Source of the DNA: Rhodococcoides kyotonense
GTDB lineage: Bacteria > Actinomycetota > Actinomycetes > Mycobacteriales > Mycobacteriaceae
DNA length: 59,479 bases
NCBI RefSeq assembly: GCF_001645385.1
Contig: NZ_LVHI01000022.1
Coordinates: 1 to 59,479, forward strand
Direction of reading: 5' to 3'
This document shows positions 25,333 through 32,774 of the stretch, piece after piece (position 1 is the stretch's first letter; the number at the start of each line of letters is the position of its first letter). Below the pieces are notes generated by a model. The model saw nothing but the letters and a program-made list of their open reading frames with translations, was not told where the DNA came from and did not search any database. The position numbers and the translations under genes were made by a program.

Positions 25333-26018
25333 CTCGCATCCTGATTCTCGGCGCGACCGGGCGCACCGGAGCCGCCATCCTCGCTCATCTCCCCGCAGGC
25401 ATCGAGGCGACCGCTGCGCTGCGCGATCCGGCAGACACCACGCGGCTCGCCAAGACTGCTGCATCGCTGACCTCCACGGTCGTGAACATCGCTGAGAACG
25501 CCAGTCTCACGCAAGCAATGCACGGCATCGACGTCGTCATGAACGCGATCCGACTGCGTGAGGACATCGCCCCGACCGAACTCGTGGCCGTACATGATCG
25601 ACTCATCGAGGCAAGCACCAAGGCCAACGGCGCTCCGGCCCGGATCGTCACGGTCGGCGGAGCAGGAGCACTCCGACTCCCTGGAGACAGACGGTTCTGG
25701 CAAGACCCCCGGTTCCCAGAACCCACACTGCCGCGCGGGAGAGCACACGCCATGCTGCGCGACCACCTCGAAGCGGGCAACGCAGGATCAGAATGGGCGT
25801 ATCTGATCCCGCCGCCCGTCTACGAACCGGAGGGGCCGACGACAGCACGCTGGGAACGAGTCTCCCCTTCCACAGACGAGACTGCGTTCACCCGACAAGC
25901 GATCAGTTATGCCGACTTCGGAGCGGCAGTCGCGGAGACTTCCACCAAGGACGACACTCGCACGCAACTCATCGCATGGCCCAGTGAACTGACAGAAAAG
26001 CACCCGATGAGTGGATAG
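25329..26018 (+). CDS. NAD(P)-binding SDR/NmrA-like protein
   Basis: A 229-residue atypical short-chain dehydrogenase. It begins MTRILILGATGRTGAAILAH with the GxxGxxG NAD(P) loop, has VVNIAENASLTQAMHGIDVV, and later RIVTVGGAGALRLPG. The Tyr-x3-Lys catalytic pair is not evident, as in NmrA/TMR-like NAD(P) sensors and NAD-dependent epimerase-like proteins. The ATG overlaps the MFS stop, so it is coupled to the transporter gene, and the AraC gene overlaps its end. Probably co-regulated by TetR. Confidence 0.88.
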   Translation: MTRILILGATGRTGAAILAHLPAGIEATAALRDPADTTRLAKTAASLTSTVVNIAENASLTQAMHGIDVVMNAIRLREDIAPTELVAVHDRLIEASTKANGAPARIVTVGGAGALRLPGDRRFWQDPRFPEPTLPRGRAHAMLRDHLEAGNAGSEWAYLIPPPVYEPEGPTTARWERVSPSTDETAFTRQAISYADFGAAVAETSTKDDTRTQLIAWPSELTEKHPMSG

Positions 26019-26922
26019 GCGCATCTCCCCGCCGTTGTCGGCTCGGACACGGACGACGCATCGACCTGTGGGCCTGGCGGCGTACAACGTTGTCCGGCTC
26101 GTTGTGATCCGTGACGGCACGGCCATCGTGTTCAGCGAGTTCGGACAGCAACCCGTCAGCTTTGGCGACGCGGTGCTGCTGGGGCCGAGCGTGCTGTTCG
26201 GCGTCGAACCCGAGGGGCGGGTCACCTATACGACGGTCTACATCGACACCGACATGGCGCTGGATCAGTTCTTCTGGCAACACTCCGCGATCTTGCACGA
26301 CCGCCTCGACGCCCACGACTTCGCGGGAAAGGTGTACACCGAACCTGCCCAGGTACTGCACCTGGGCCGGGATCGAGCCGGGCGGTTGTTGCCGTGGCTG
26401 GACGAGCTGGTCGCCCTCACCGTCGAGGGCAAGTACCTGGAACGGTTCCATCGGATGCAGGCGCTCTGGTTCCTCATCACCGATGTGATCGCGCCGTGCA
26501 TCCGCGTCTCGACGGTGCGGCTGACCCGGCTGCAACGTGCCCGCGCTCGCCCGTTCTCCGCTCGAAGTCGGGTGCCTGAACCGTTGCGTCGTGAGGCGAT
26601 GCTGGTGCGCGACGCGCTGCACAGCCGGATCACGCACCCGTGGACGCTCGCGGAACTGGCAGCCCTGGTGCGGCTCTCTCCGAAGCACCTGGTGCGCGTG
26701 TTCACGGACACGTTCGGGAAGACCCCGACCGCCTACCTGGTGATGCTCCGCGTGCAAGAGATGGCGCGGCTCCTACGCGAGACGAACATCACCGTCACCG
26801 CCACCGGGCAGCGGGTGGGGTGGCGGAGCCGGTCGCGCGCGGTAGAAGCATCCACAGCGCACACCGGAGTGACACCGAGCCGCTACCGAGACATGCGCCC
26901 GCTCATGACCGACCTCCCATGA
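26011..26922 (+). CDS. AraC-family transcriptional regulator
   Basis: A 303-residue AraC regulator. The N-terminal cupin-like part includes NVVRLVVIRDGTAIVFSEFG and VSFGDAVLLGPSVLFGVEPEG. The C-terminal double HTH is LAELAALVRLSPKHLVRVFT with FGKTPTAYLVMLRVQEMARLL, then VTATGQRVGWRSRSRAVEAS and GVTPSRYRDMRP. The GTG start at 26011 overlaps the SDR gene end by eight bases, so the gene belongs to the same transcript. A frameshifted paralogue follows at 27070-28157. Confidence 0.88.
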   Translation: MDRRISPPLSARTRTTHRPVGLAAYNVVRLVVIRDGTAIVFSEFGQQPVSFGDAVLLGPSVLFGVEPEGRVTYTTVYIDTDMALDQFFWQHSAILHDRLDAHDFAGKVYTEPAQVLHLGRDRAGRLLPWLDELVALTVEGKYLERFHRMQALWFLITDVIAPCIRVSTVRLTRLQRARARPFSARSRVPEPLRREAMLVRDALHSRITHPWTLAELAALVRLSPKHLVRVFTDTFGKTPTAYLVMLRVQEMARLLRETNITVTATGQRVGWRSRSRAVEASTAHTGVTPSRYRDMRPLMTDLP

Positions 26923-27069
26923 CCGAGCCGGTCGCGCTGCCCGGCAAAGTGCCGGAGTGACCGGGAAACGCCCGGCCTGCTCGTCTCCTGCTTCGCCGCG
27001 ACCGCCGGTGCTTGGTAGGCCGGTTCTTCCCCCTGGTTGCTCGGGGGTGGTCAGAGAAGGGAGGTCGTC

Positions 27070-28157
27070 ATGTCGCTGCTACTCGAACGCCCGGCGACCA
27101 CGCCGACCGGTCATGAGCCTACAAGGACGCCGCAGTCGCCGCACCCCGCGATAGTGCAGCCGGTCGAGCCGTGGAGTTGCGTCTATGTCACCAGCATCCG
27201 TCACCGTCGCATATTGGCGGCGACCGCCTATGACTGTGTGCGCTTCGTGGTCGTGCGCGACGGCTCGATCATCCTCACCGATGCCGATGCCGATGCCGAT
27301 GCGGGCGGGTCGGCGTCGGTGGGTGATGTGGTGCTGGTCGCCCCGAACGTCGAGTTCGGGTACGAACCCGAGGGCACCGTCACGGTGAGGACAGTGGCAG
27401 TGGATACCGATTACTGGTCGAGCAGTTGTTCTGGCAGCACCTCGACGTGCTCGCGGACGGCGAAGCCGCACGCGACCTCGCAACTCACCTGTATCCCGAT
27501 CCGGTGCAGGTGCTGCGCGTCGGAGAATCGCAGGCCGAACGGCTCGGGCCGATCCTCGATGAACTCGCCACACTCACCGGCGAAGACCAATCGCCGCGCG
27601 GCTACTTCCGTGCGTATGCGCTGCTGTTCACGGTGCTCGCCGCCATCGCGCCGCTGGTTCGTCACGCGCCGGTGGAGGTGCCGCCGCTGACCTCTCGGCA
27701 GCGGGCCGTGCGGGTCGCGCCTCCCCGGTGGCGGGAGTTCAAGCCGGTGCGCCGCGAGATTATGCGCACGGCGGCGCTCATGCAGAGCAACATCGCCAGG
27801 CAGTGGCCGCTCACCGAACTGGACGCGCACGCCTGCCTGTCGCCGAGTCAGCTCAATCGGGTGTTCAAGGACTCGTTCGGGGTGACGCCGCCGGTGTACC
27901 TGTCGATCCTGCGCGTACAGGAGATGGCGCGCCTGATCCGCGAAACCGATCTGCTCATCGGCACGATCACCGAACGGGTCGGCTGGTGCCACCACTGCGG
28001 GCAAGCCTCGCGCATCTTCCGCCGCTACATGGGCGTGACCCCCATCGAGTACCGGCGCTACGGCCCACCGTCCGCGAGCCGGGCGGGGCCGGGCGTCGGC
28101 ATCGCCACCGCACGCGCCGACGACTCCCGTGGGAACGGGTGCGCACCTACCTACTGA
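27070..28157 (+). pseudogene. second AraC-family regulator, frameshifted
   Basis: A paralogue of the preceding AraC gene. The first frame (from ATG 27070, with GGGAGG upstream) gives YDCVRFVVVRDGSIILTDAD and VGDVVLVAPNVEFGYEPEG up to VAVDTDY. A single-base shift at about 27411-27417 then moves to the frame LFWQHLDVLADGEAARDLAT and on through both HTH motifs (LSPSQLNRVFKDSFGVTPP, GWCHHCGQASRIFRRYMGVT). Both halves align with the intact paralogue in order. A 24-bp run of GATGCC-type repeats encodes Asp-Ala pairs near 27280. Alternatively the frameshift is a sequence error. Confidence 0.84.
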
Positions 28158-28188
28158 CACCTGCCCACACGACCGGAGGAACCCGACG

Positions 28189-28617
28189 ATGAGCACCGCC
28201 ACCACGCGACCGCGATACGCTCCGGCGCGCCTGCATGTCGGGGTGGGGGTGACGGTTCCGGCAAATTGCCGGAACCGTGCGACCAGGGCTTTTACTCCCG
28301 GCCGGGGTGGTTCCGTCGAATCGGCGGCACCACACTCGCGGGGCGACGGTCGGGGAAAATTTCCCACACCGTCCAGCCTGCGACCTCGGCCCGCTGTGCT
28401 GCTCGTTGTGGTTCTCGTGACGGTGGTGGCAAATTGGCACCACCGTCCGACCAGGAGTTTCGCCGTTGCCCCCGCGAACCAAGCCGCATCCGCTGCGACC
28501 TCACCGCGACCGTTCACGGTGGTGTCGAATCGCCACCACCGTCGGACCTGCGCTTTCGCTCCGCTCGGCTGGCCGTCACGGGCGCGAACGGTGCCGCAAA
28601 ATTTGCGGCACCGTTGA
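28189..28617 (+). CDS. open frame spanning the palindrome array, doubtful gene
   Basis: A 142-codon frame opens with a good Shine-Dalgarno (CGGAGG) and ATG 31 bp after the AraC pseudogene. It contains one hydrophobic stretch, AVLLVVVLVTVVANW. Four of the seven palindromes fall in the same codon phase, giving repeats such as VTVPANCRNRATRAF, VTVVANWHHRPTRSF, FTVVSNRHHRRTCAF and RTVPQNLRHR. No family is recognised. It may be a real repeat protein, or the DNA structure may be primary and the open frame a by-product of high GC. Confidence 0.35.
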   Translation: MSTATTRPRYAPARLHVGVGVTVPANCRNRATRAFTPGRGGSVESAAPHSRGDGRGKFPTPSSLRPRPAVLLVVVLVTVVANWHHRPTRSFAVAPANQAASAATSPRPFTVVSNRHHRRTCAFAPLGWPSRARTVPQNLRHR

Positions 28618-28653
28618 GCCGGTTCACGAGGGTACCGAATCGGCACCCCCGTG
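28251..28653. repeat. array of seven covarying palindromes
   Basis: Seven inverted repeats of 25-30 bp in 403 bp: 28252-28278 (perfect 13-bp arms), 28307-28333, 28345-28373, 28419-28447, 28516-28542, 28587-28615 (perfect 14-bp arms) and 28625-28653. Most share an ACGGT...ACCGT outer stem and an AT-rich centre (AAATT or GAAT). The inner stems differ but keep pairing: TTCCGG/CCGGAA, GGTGGC/GGCACC, GCCGC/GCGGC. Three are followed by GACC-rich sequence and TTT. Conservation of pairing rather than sequence points to a folded RNA or single-stranded DNA structure. It lies between the AraC pseudogene and the IS481-family element. Confidence 0.85.
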
Positions 28654-28707
28654 ACATACCCCGTTTGGGGTCGGTCGCAGGTAGCTCCCTGTGGATAAGT
28701 CTGCATA

Positions 28708-28735
28708 TAGTACCTCAACTCGATGCCAGGTACTA
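28708..28735. other. 8-bp inverted repeat at the IS insertion point
   Basis: TAGTACCT (28708-28715) and AGGTACTA (28728-28735) are perfect partners 12 bases apart, in an AT-rich patch. The right arm overlaps the IS target-site copy. It may be an operator or promoter for the small gene at 29854, which the IS has moved 1.08 kb away. Confidence 0.4.
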
Positions 28736-28737
28736 GA

Positions 28738-29817
28738 TGTACCCGGCCATGAGGTTGGTGGCGTTTCCGGTCTTGTGAAAGGGGAGAACCTCCGGGCTTA
28801 GTGGAGATGTCTGACGTCTTCACGAACTCGGAGGTTCTCGTGTCCCACCGTAATGCCCGCTTGACCGTGCACGGCAGGCTGCTCATCGTCCATCGTGCCG
28901 GTGCCGGGTGGAAGCAGGCGCATATCGCCGCGGCAATGGGCGTGTCCCGACGCTGCGTGAAGCGGTGGCTGGACCGCTACCGCGCCGAGGGTGAAGCCGG
29001 TCTCTACGATCGCTCCTCGCGGCCTCACCACGTCGCCAACCGCACCCCCGATGCCAGGGCCGCGGCGGTGGTCGCGATCCGGAAGAAGGAACGAGTCGGC
29101 CGTGACGAGGTCGCGGCCCGCACCGGGGTGCCGGCGCGGACGGTGTCGCGCATCATCGCCCGGTCCGGGCTGCCTCGTCTGGTCGATCTGGACCCGATGA
29201 CCGGGGAGCGGATCCGCGCGTCGAAGACCACAGCGGTCCGCTATGAACGCGAGCAGCCCGGCGAGCTGGTGCACATGGACGTGAAGAAGCTCGGTCGCAT
29301 CCCCGACGGCGGCGGGTGGAAGGCGCACGGCAGAGCGATGGGCTCCACAGCCGCCCGGAAACAGACCGTCGTCGGCTACGACTACGTGCACTCCGTCGTC
29401 GACGACCACTCCCGGCTCGCATACTCCGAGGTCCTCCCCGACGAGAAGGGCCCGACCTGCGCCGCGTTCCTCGAACGCGCCATCGGCTACTTCGCCGCGC
29501 ACGGCATCCCCCGCATCGAGCGGCTGATCACCGACAACGCCTGGGCCTACCGATGGTCGCTGCGCGGCGTCTGCGGCGCGCACGGCATCCGGCAGAAGTT
29601 CATCAAACCGCACTGCCCGTGGCAGAACGGCAAGGTGGAGAGGTTCAACCGGACCCTGCAAACCGAATGGGCCTACCGGCAACCGTTCACCTCGAACGAC
29701 GACCGCACCGCAGCACTTGACCCCTGGCTCGAGCACTACAACACTGGACGACGCCACTCAGCCCTCGGAGGCAACCCCCCGATCAGCCGACTGCAACCAA
29801 CGTCCTGACCCCGTACA
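28738..29817 (+). mobile_element. IS481-family insertion sequence, complete, with 6-bp target duplication
   Basis: A 1080-bp element. The left end starts TGTACCCGGCCATGAGGTTG and the right end, read inward, TGTACGGGGTCAGGACGTTG, giving imperfect terminal inverted repeats. It is flanked by ACTAGA at 28732-28737 and 29818-29823, an exact 6-bp target duplication. Exact duplication and an intact transposase suggest recent insertion into the already integrated or circulating element. Confidence 0.9.
28840..29808 (+). CDS. IS481-family transposase
   Basis: A 322-residue DDE transposase. It opens SHRNARLTVHGRLLIVHRAG, the usual IS481 N-terminus, with a HTH (AHIAAAMGVSRRCVKRWLDRY). The DDE core shows HMDVKKLGRIP (first Asp), SVVDDHSRLAYSEVLPDEKG, ITDNAWAYRW (second Asp region) and HCPWQNGKVERFNRTLQTEW (Glu). 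The GTG at 28840 preceded by GGAGG is preferred; an ATG at 28807 is possible. The gene is intact. Confidence 0.92.
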   Translation: MSHRNARLTVHGRLLIVHRAGAGWKQAHIAAAMGVSRRCVKRWLDRYRAEGEAGLYDRSSRPHHVANRTPDARAAAVVAIRKKERVGRDEVAARTGVPARTVSRIIARSGLPRLVDLDPMTGERIRASKTTAVRYEREQPGELVHMDVKKLGRIPDGGGWKAHGRAMGSTAARKQTVVGYDYVHSVVDDHSRLAYSEVLPDEKGPTCAAFLERAIGYFAAHGIPRIERLITDNAWAYRWSLRGVCGAHGIRQKFIKPHCPWQNGKVERFNRTLQTEWAYRQPFTSNDDRTAALDPWLEHYNTGRRHSALGGNPPISRLQPTS

Positions 29818-29853
29818 ACTAGATGTTGTGGTTTGCCTGTCGTACCTGTCTAC

Positions 29854-30042
29854 ATGGATACCTCGACGCAGACCACCACAACCACGCCCGAACCAGCCTC
29901 GACCGATGCCCCCGAACCACTCGGCGCACGCCTCGCGCGGGAGAGCCGCGCAGCGCAGGGCCTGCCTCCGGTCATCGCTGACCCACGGGTGCGTGAGCAA
30001 CTGCAAGCCCTCTGCGGCCTGCCGAAGGCGCGGGGGCGTTAG
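29854..30042 (+). CDS. small protein convergent with the integrase, unknown
   Basis: A 62-residue protein beginning MDTSTQTTTTTPEPASTDAP and ending ADPRVREQLQALCGLPKARG. The N-terminal half is low-complexity Thr/Pro and the C-terminal half is helical and basic. It lies next to and convergent with the integrase, and the stop codons overlap (TAA of the integrase at 30039-30041, TAG here at 30040-30042). Small genes beside serine integrases can be directionality factors, but I see no known excisionase motif. The IS481-family element sits 36 bp upstream of its start. Confidence 0.5.
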   Translation: MDTSTQTTTTTPEPASTDAPEPLGARLARESRAAQGLPPVIADPRVREQLQALCGLPKARGR

Positions 30043-31646
30043 GCGCGCCAGACGAACTCGACCCGATGTGCGAGAATCCCCGCCCGGTACACCTCACGGC
30101 GGGCATGAAACGCTTCGACGGTCTCATTGCGCCGCCTCGCCGGTGTCGCGCCGTTCATCCCCCTGGGCAGGGCGTGAACGAGGACGGCTTCAAGGACGAG
30201 ACTGGCGGCCTGGTGCTGCCACATCGGGGTACGGTCGGCCCACTCCTGTGCGACGGTCGTCATATCAATCGACGGGCCAGTGTGCTCCGGCACCGTGGCG
30301 GCGTACTCGCGGCGGGTGCGTTCGATGCGTTCGGCGATCCGTGAGCGTTGCCGCACCCACATCGACTTGTCGATCAACCCGTCGTAGTAGTCATCATCGA
30401 GCCGGGCGAGGCGTTCCCGGTCGGCATCGAGCGTCGCGGCAAGCCCCACTCGTGCGGCCTGATCCGCGCCCGGAGACTGGCGCTTGGCGGGGTTGAGGGT
30501 GATCTGCTCGAACGTCGCGAGCACGGCTTCCTCCACGAGTTTGGTGAGGTCGCCGGAACGGATCGAGCGGTTGCACCCGCCCGGCACCTGTTGCACACAC
30601 TGATACACCTGGCCGCGATGCAGCATGGCGCGTCCGCAGGTCGAGCAGCGGATCAGACCCGAGAACGGATACAGCCGTTTCGCCGCCCCACTGCCGGGCT
30701 GATGGAAGTTTCGGGCCTGCTTGCGGGCATCGAGCACATCGGAGACCTGCTGCCAGGTGTCCTCGTCCAAGATCGCGGGCCACGCGGCGGTCGTCTGCAT
30801 CAGGGAGGTTTTCGACCGGGTGCCGTCCGGCAACAACGGTCGATACTCCCGTACCCCCTTGATCGAGGGGTTGCGCAGCACCAGTTTGAGTGTCCGATCC
30901 GACCACCGGCACCCGTGCGTCGTACGGATACCCCGCCGGTTCCAGTCGGTGAGAATCCGGTACAACGTCTCTCCGGCCAGCACCCGCCGCGCGGCTTCCC
31001 GCACCAACTCGGCAGCCTCGGGGTCGATCACGAGCGTGTGGTTCTCGGCGCGGTAGCCGAACGGCACCTGCCCACCATGCCAAGTGCCCTCGATGGCCTG
31101 CTGCTTCGCCGCCCGAGCGACACGGCGGGCGGTGTCGGCTGAGGACTTGTTCGCCATCGCGACCAGCACCCGCGCCATCGCCACATCAGAATCCGTATCC
31201 AACCTCAGCGAGCCGGTCACGGAGCGGACGCTGAAGCCGTTGAGTACCTTGGCGTCGATCAGGTCTTCCAAGTCTCTCGGGTCGCGCACCGCCCGATCCA
31301 GGTCGTAGGCGATCATCACCCCGGCGCGCTGCTCGCTGAGGTGCTTCAACATCGCGCGGAACTCCGGGCGCACCACGCGCCGCACCCGCTCACCCGTCGG
31401 GAGTGTGATCGTGCGCTGCTTGAACGCCGACGTGTCGTTCTCCCGGTACACCTGGGCGACTTCCCACCCGTGCGCTGCCGCATACGCCCGGCAGTCAGCT
31501 TCCTGCCGGTCAACACCGCGCTCGGTGCCCTCGGGATCATCACTGATCCGCACATACACCACCGCCCGCAACGACGGCGACGCCTGCGCCGTCGCCTGGT
31601 CGTTCGGCTCATTGCCTGCGGTTCGTTCCTGCTGATCGTGGCTCAT
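30039..31646 (-). CDS. int: large serine recombinase (integrase)
   Basis: A 535-residue serine integrase. Catalytic domain: AVVYVRISDDPEGTERGVDR with the nucleophile Ser in VRISDD, and AYDLDRAVRDPRDLEDLIDA. Recombinase domain: HGGQVPFGYRAENHTLVIDP. Zinc ribbon: GLIRCSTCGRAMLHRGQVYQ with CNRSI. A coiled-coil motif (RSRIAERIERTRREYAATV) precedes the C-terminus. The start is uncertain: ATG 31646 or ATG 31673. It lies about 40-60 bp from the attR crossover, on the same strand and directly downstream of the truncated hsdM2, so the hsdM2 promoter may drive it while integrated. Confidence 0.93.
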   Translation of the reverse strand: MSHDQQERTAGNEPNDQATAQASPSLRAVVYVRISDDPEGTERGVDRQEADCRAYAAAHGWEVAQVYRENDTSAFKQRTITLPTGERVRRVVRPEFRAMLKHLSEQRAGVMIAYDLDRAVRDPRDLEDLIDAKVLNGFSVRSVTGSLRLDTDSDVAMARVLVAMANKSSADTARRVARAAKQQAIEGTWHGGQVPFGYRAENHTLVIDPEAAELVREAARRVLAGETLYRILTDWNRRGIRTTHGCRWSDRTLKLVLRNPSIKGVREYRPLLPDGTRSKTSLMQTTAAWPAILDEDTWQQVSDVLDARKQARNFHQPGSGAAKRLYPFSGLIRCSTCGRAMLHRGQVYQCVQQVPGGCNRSIRSGDLTKLVEEAVLATFEQITLNPAKRQSPGADQAARVGLAATLDADRERLARLDDDYYDGLIDKSMWVRQRSRIAERIERTRREYAATVPEHTGPSIDMTTVAQEWADRTPMWQHQAASLVLEAVLVHALPRGMNGATPARRRNETVEAFHARREVYRAGILAHRVEFVWRA

Positions 31647-31683
31647 CTCAGCCACCGCCTTCCTAGCTCTCATCGAGAGGTAG

Positions 31684-31710
31684 GTGCGTTTACAGAACCT
31701 CGGCTAGCCG
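31684..31710. other. attR half-site of the integrated element
   Basis: Right junction. The element arm GTGCGTTTACAGAACCTC (31684-31701) is the inverted partner of the left arm with one mismatch. The core GGCTAGCCG (31702-31710) repeats 13108-13116. The host side reads on into hsdM2 codons (minus strand FFTSSR, then LA). The crossover is probably at the central TA of GGCTAGCC. Confidence 0.88.
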
Positions 31711-32565
31711 GCTACTGGTGAAGAAAGCCGGTTCGCGGAGGGTGTCGCCTTTGGCGATATTGAAGTCGTCGATGCCGTGCAAGAGCAGGTTCATCTTGGC
31801 GATTGCCGAGGTGGTGAGTACCTTCTCCTGGCCGTACAACTTGCCGAGGAGGGTCTTGGCGTTGCCACCGGTCTCCTCGACGTGGTTGATGACCTCGATG
31901 AGCATGCCGCCGGTCCCGCAGGCGGGATCGTAGATGCTCTCGCCTTCCTGCGGGTCGAGGATGTTCACCAGTAGCGCCACCACGGAGCGCGGGGTGTAGT
32001 ACTCACCGGCCTTCTTGTTGGACTGATCGGCGAACCGCTTGATGAGGTACTCGTAGGCGTTGCCGAACACGTCAGGAGAGACGGCGGCGTTCGACAGGGT
32101 CTTGGATGAGAAGTGCTCGATGAGGTCTGCGAGTTTGGCGTCGGGCAGCTTCTCCTTGTTGGTCCAACTCGCGGAGCCGAACACCCCGTAGAGGGTGCCA
32201 GGGTTGGCGTTCTCGATCTCACGGAACGCTGCCTGGAGGGCCGCGCCGATGTTCTCGGTACGCTCGCGGACAGCTTCCCAGCTGTGGCCGTCGGGGATGA
32301 CGAAGCGATGATTCTCGTCGAACTCGGCGAAGTCGAAATCGCCGCCGGACTCTGCGAGGGCCTGAGCGAACTCTTCGGCGTAGACGTCGGAGATTCGCTT
32401 GAAGAACATCAGCGGGAAGATGTACGCCTTGAAATCCGCCTGATCGATGCTCCCTCGGAGGATGTCCGCAGCCCTGGCCAGATAGTTCTCCAATTCGGAC
32501 AATGAAATGGGCACCGCCAGCTCGGCGTATGACCTAGCCAATTCCAAGGCTTCGTCTTCGGTCAT
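31690..32565 (-). pseudogene. hsdM: 5' half of split hsdM2 (SAM-binding half)
   Basis: The N-terminal 288 codons of a type I HsdM plus three element-encoded residues (EVL) and a stop inside attR. It has the helical domain (LARAADILRGSIDQADFKAY, MFFKRISDVYAEEF) and motif I DPACGTGGMLIEV, and ends ...REPAFFTSSRLA at the crossover. Motif IV lies 18.6 kb away at 12400-13113. The ATG at 32565 is the likely start (MTEDEALELARSYAELA), though no strong Shine-Dalgarno is seen; a frame back to 32715 passes through non-coding sequence. A promoter must lie in the 150 bp between here and the terminator at 32720. Confidence 0.92.
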
Positions 32566-32719
32566 GGTGGGCGTAACCGTCCTAAATGATTGGCGGGCGA
32601 GGGCATTTGGCACCGCGCTAGCGGGCTGAACGCGGGGGCTGATGAGCACTAGATAAGAGAGCCTTGTCAGTAACGTATCCGGTGGGTCAGACCCCGATGG
32701 AGTCCTGTCCGGCATTTCA

Positions 32720-32760
32720 CCCTCGTGGGGCAGGTGTCTGTCGAACCTGCCCCACGAGGG
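32720..32760 (-). terminator. hairpin terminator after the methylase-fusion gene
   Basis: Perfect 16-bp arms, CCCTCGTGGGGCAGGT (32720-32735) and its complement (32745-32760), with a 9-base loop, 14 bp past the stop of the methylase-fusion gene. It separates that gene from hsdM2, making NYN-methylase and hsdMMSR two transcription units. Confidence 0.75.
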
Positions 32761-32774
32761 TTGGCCGTTATCTC

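Noticed and set aside
28251..28653. CRISPR array
   Set aside because: The units vary in sequence, spacing is irregular (about 27 to 98 bp) and each unit is itself a palindrome; there are no cas genes.
27411..28886. A 491-codon minus-strand frame running through the palindrome array
   Set aside because: It reads antisense to the AraC pseudogene and through the array and has no recognisable domain or start signal. Its repeated peptides come from the palindromes.
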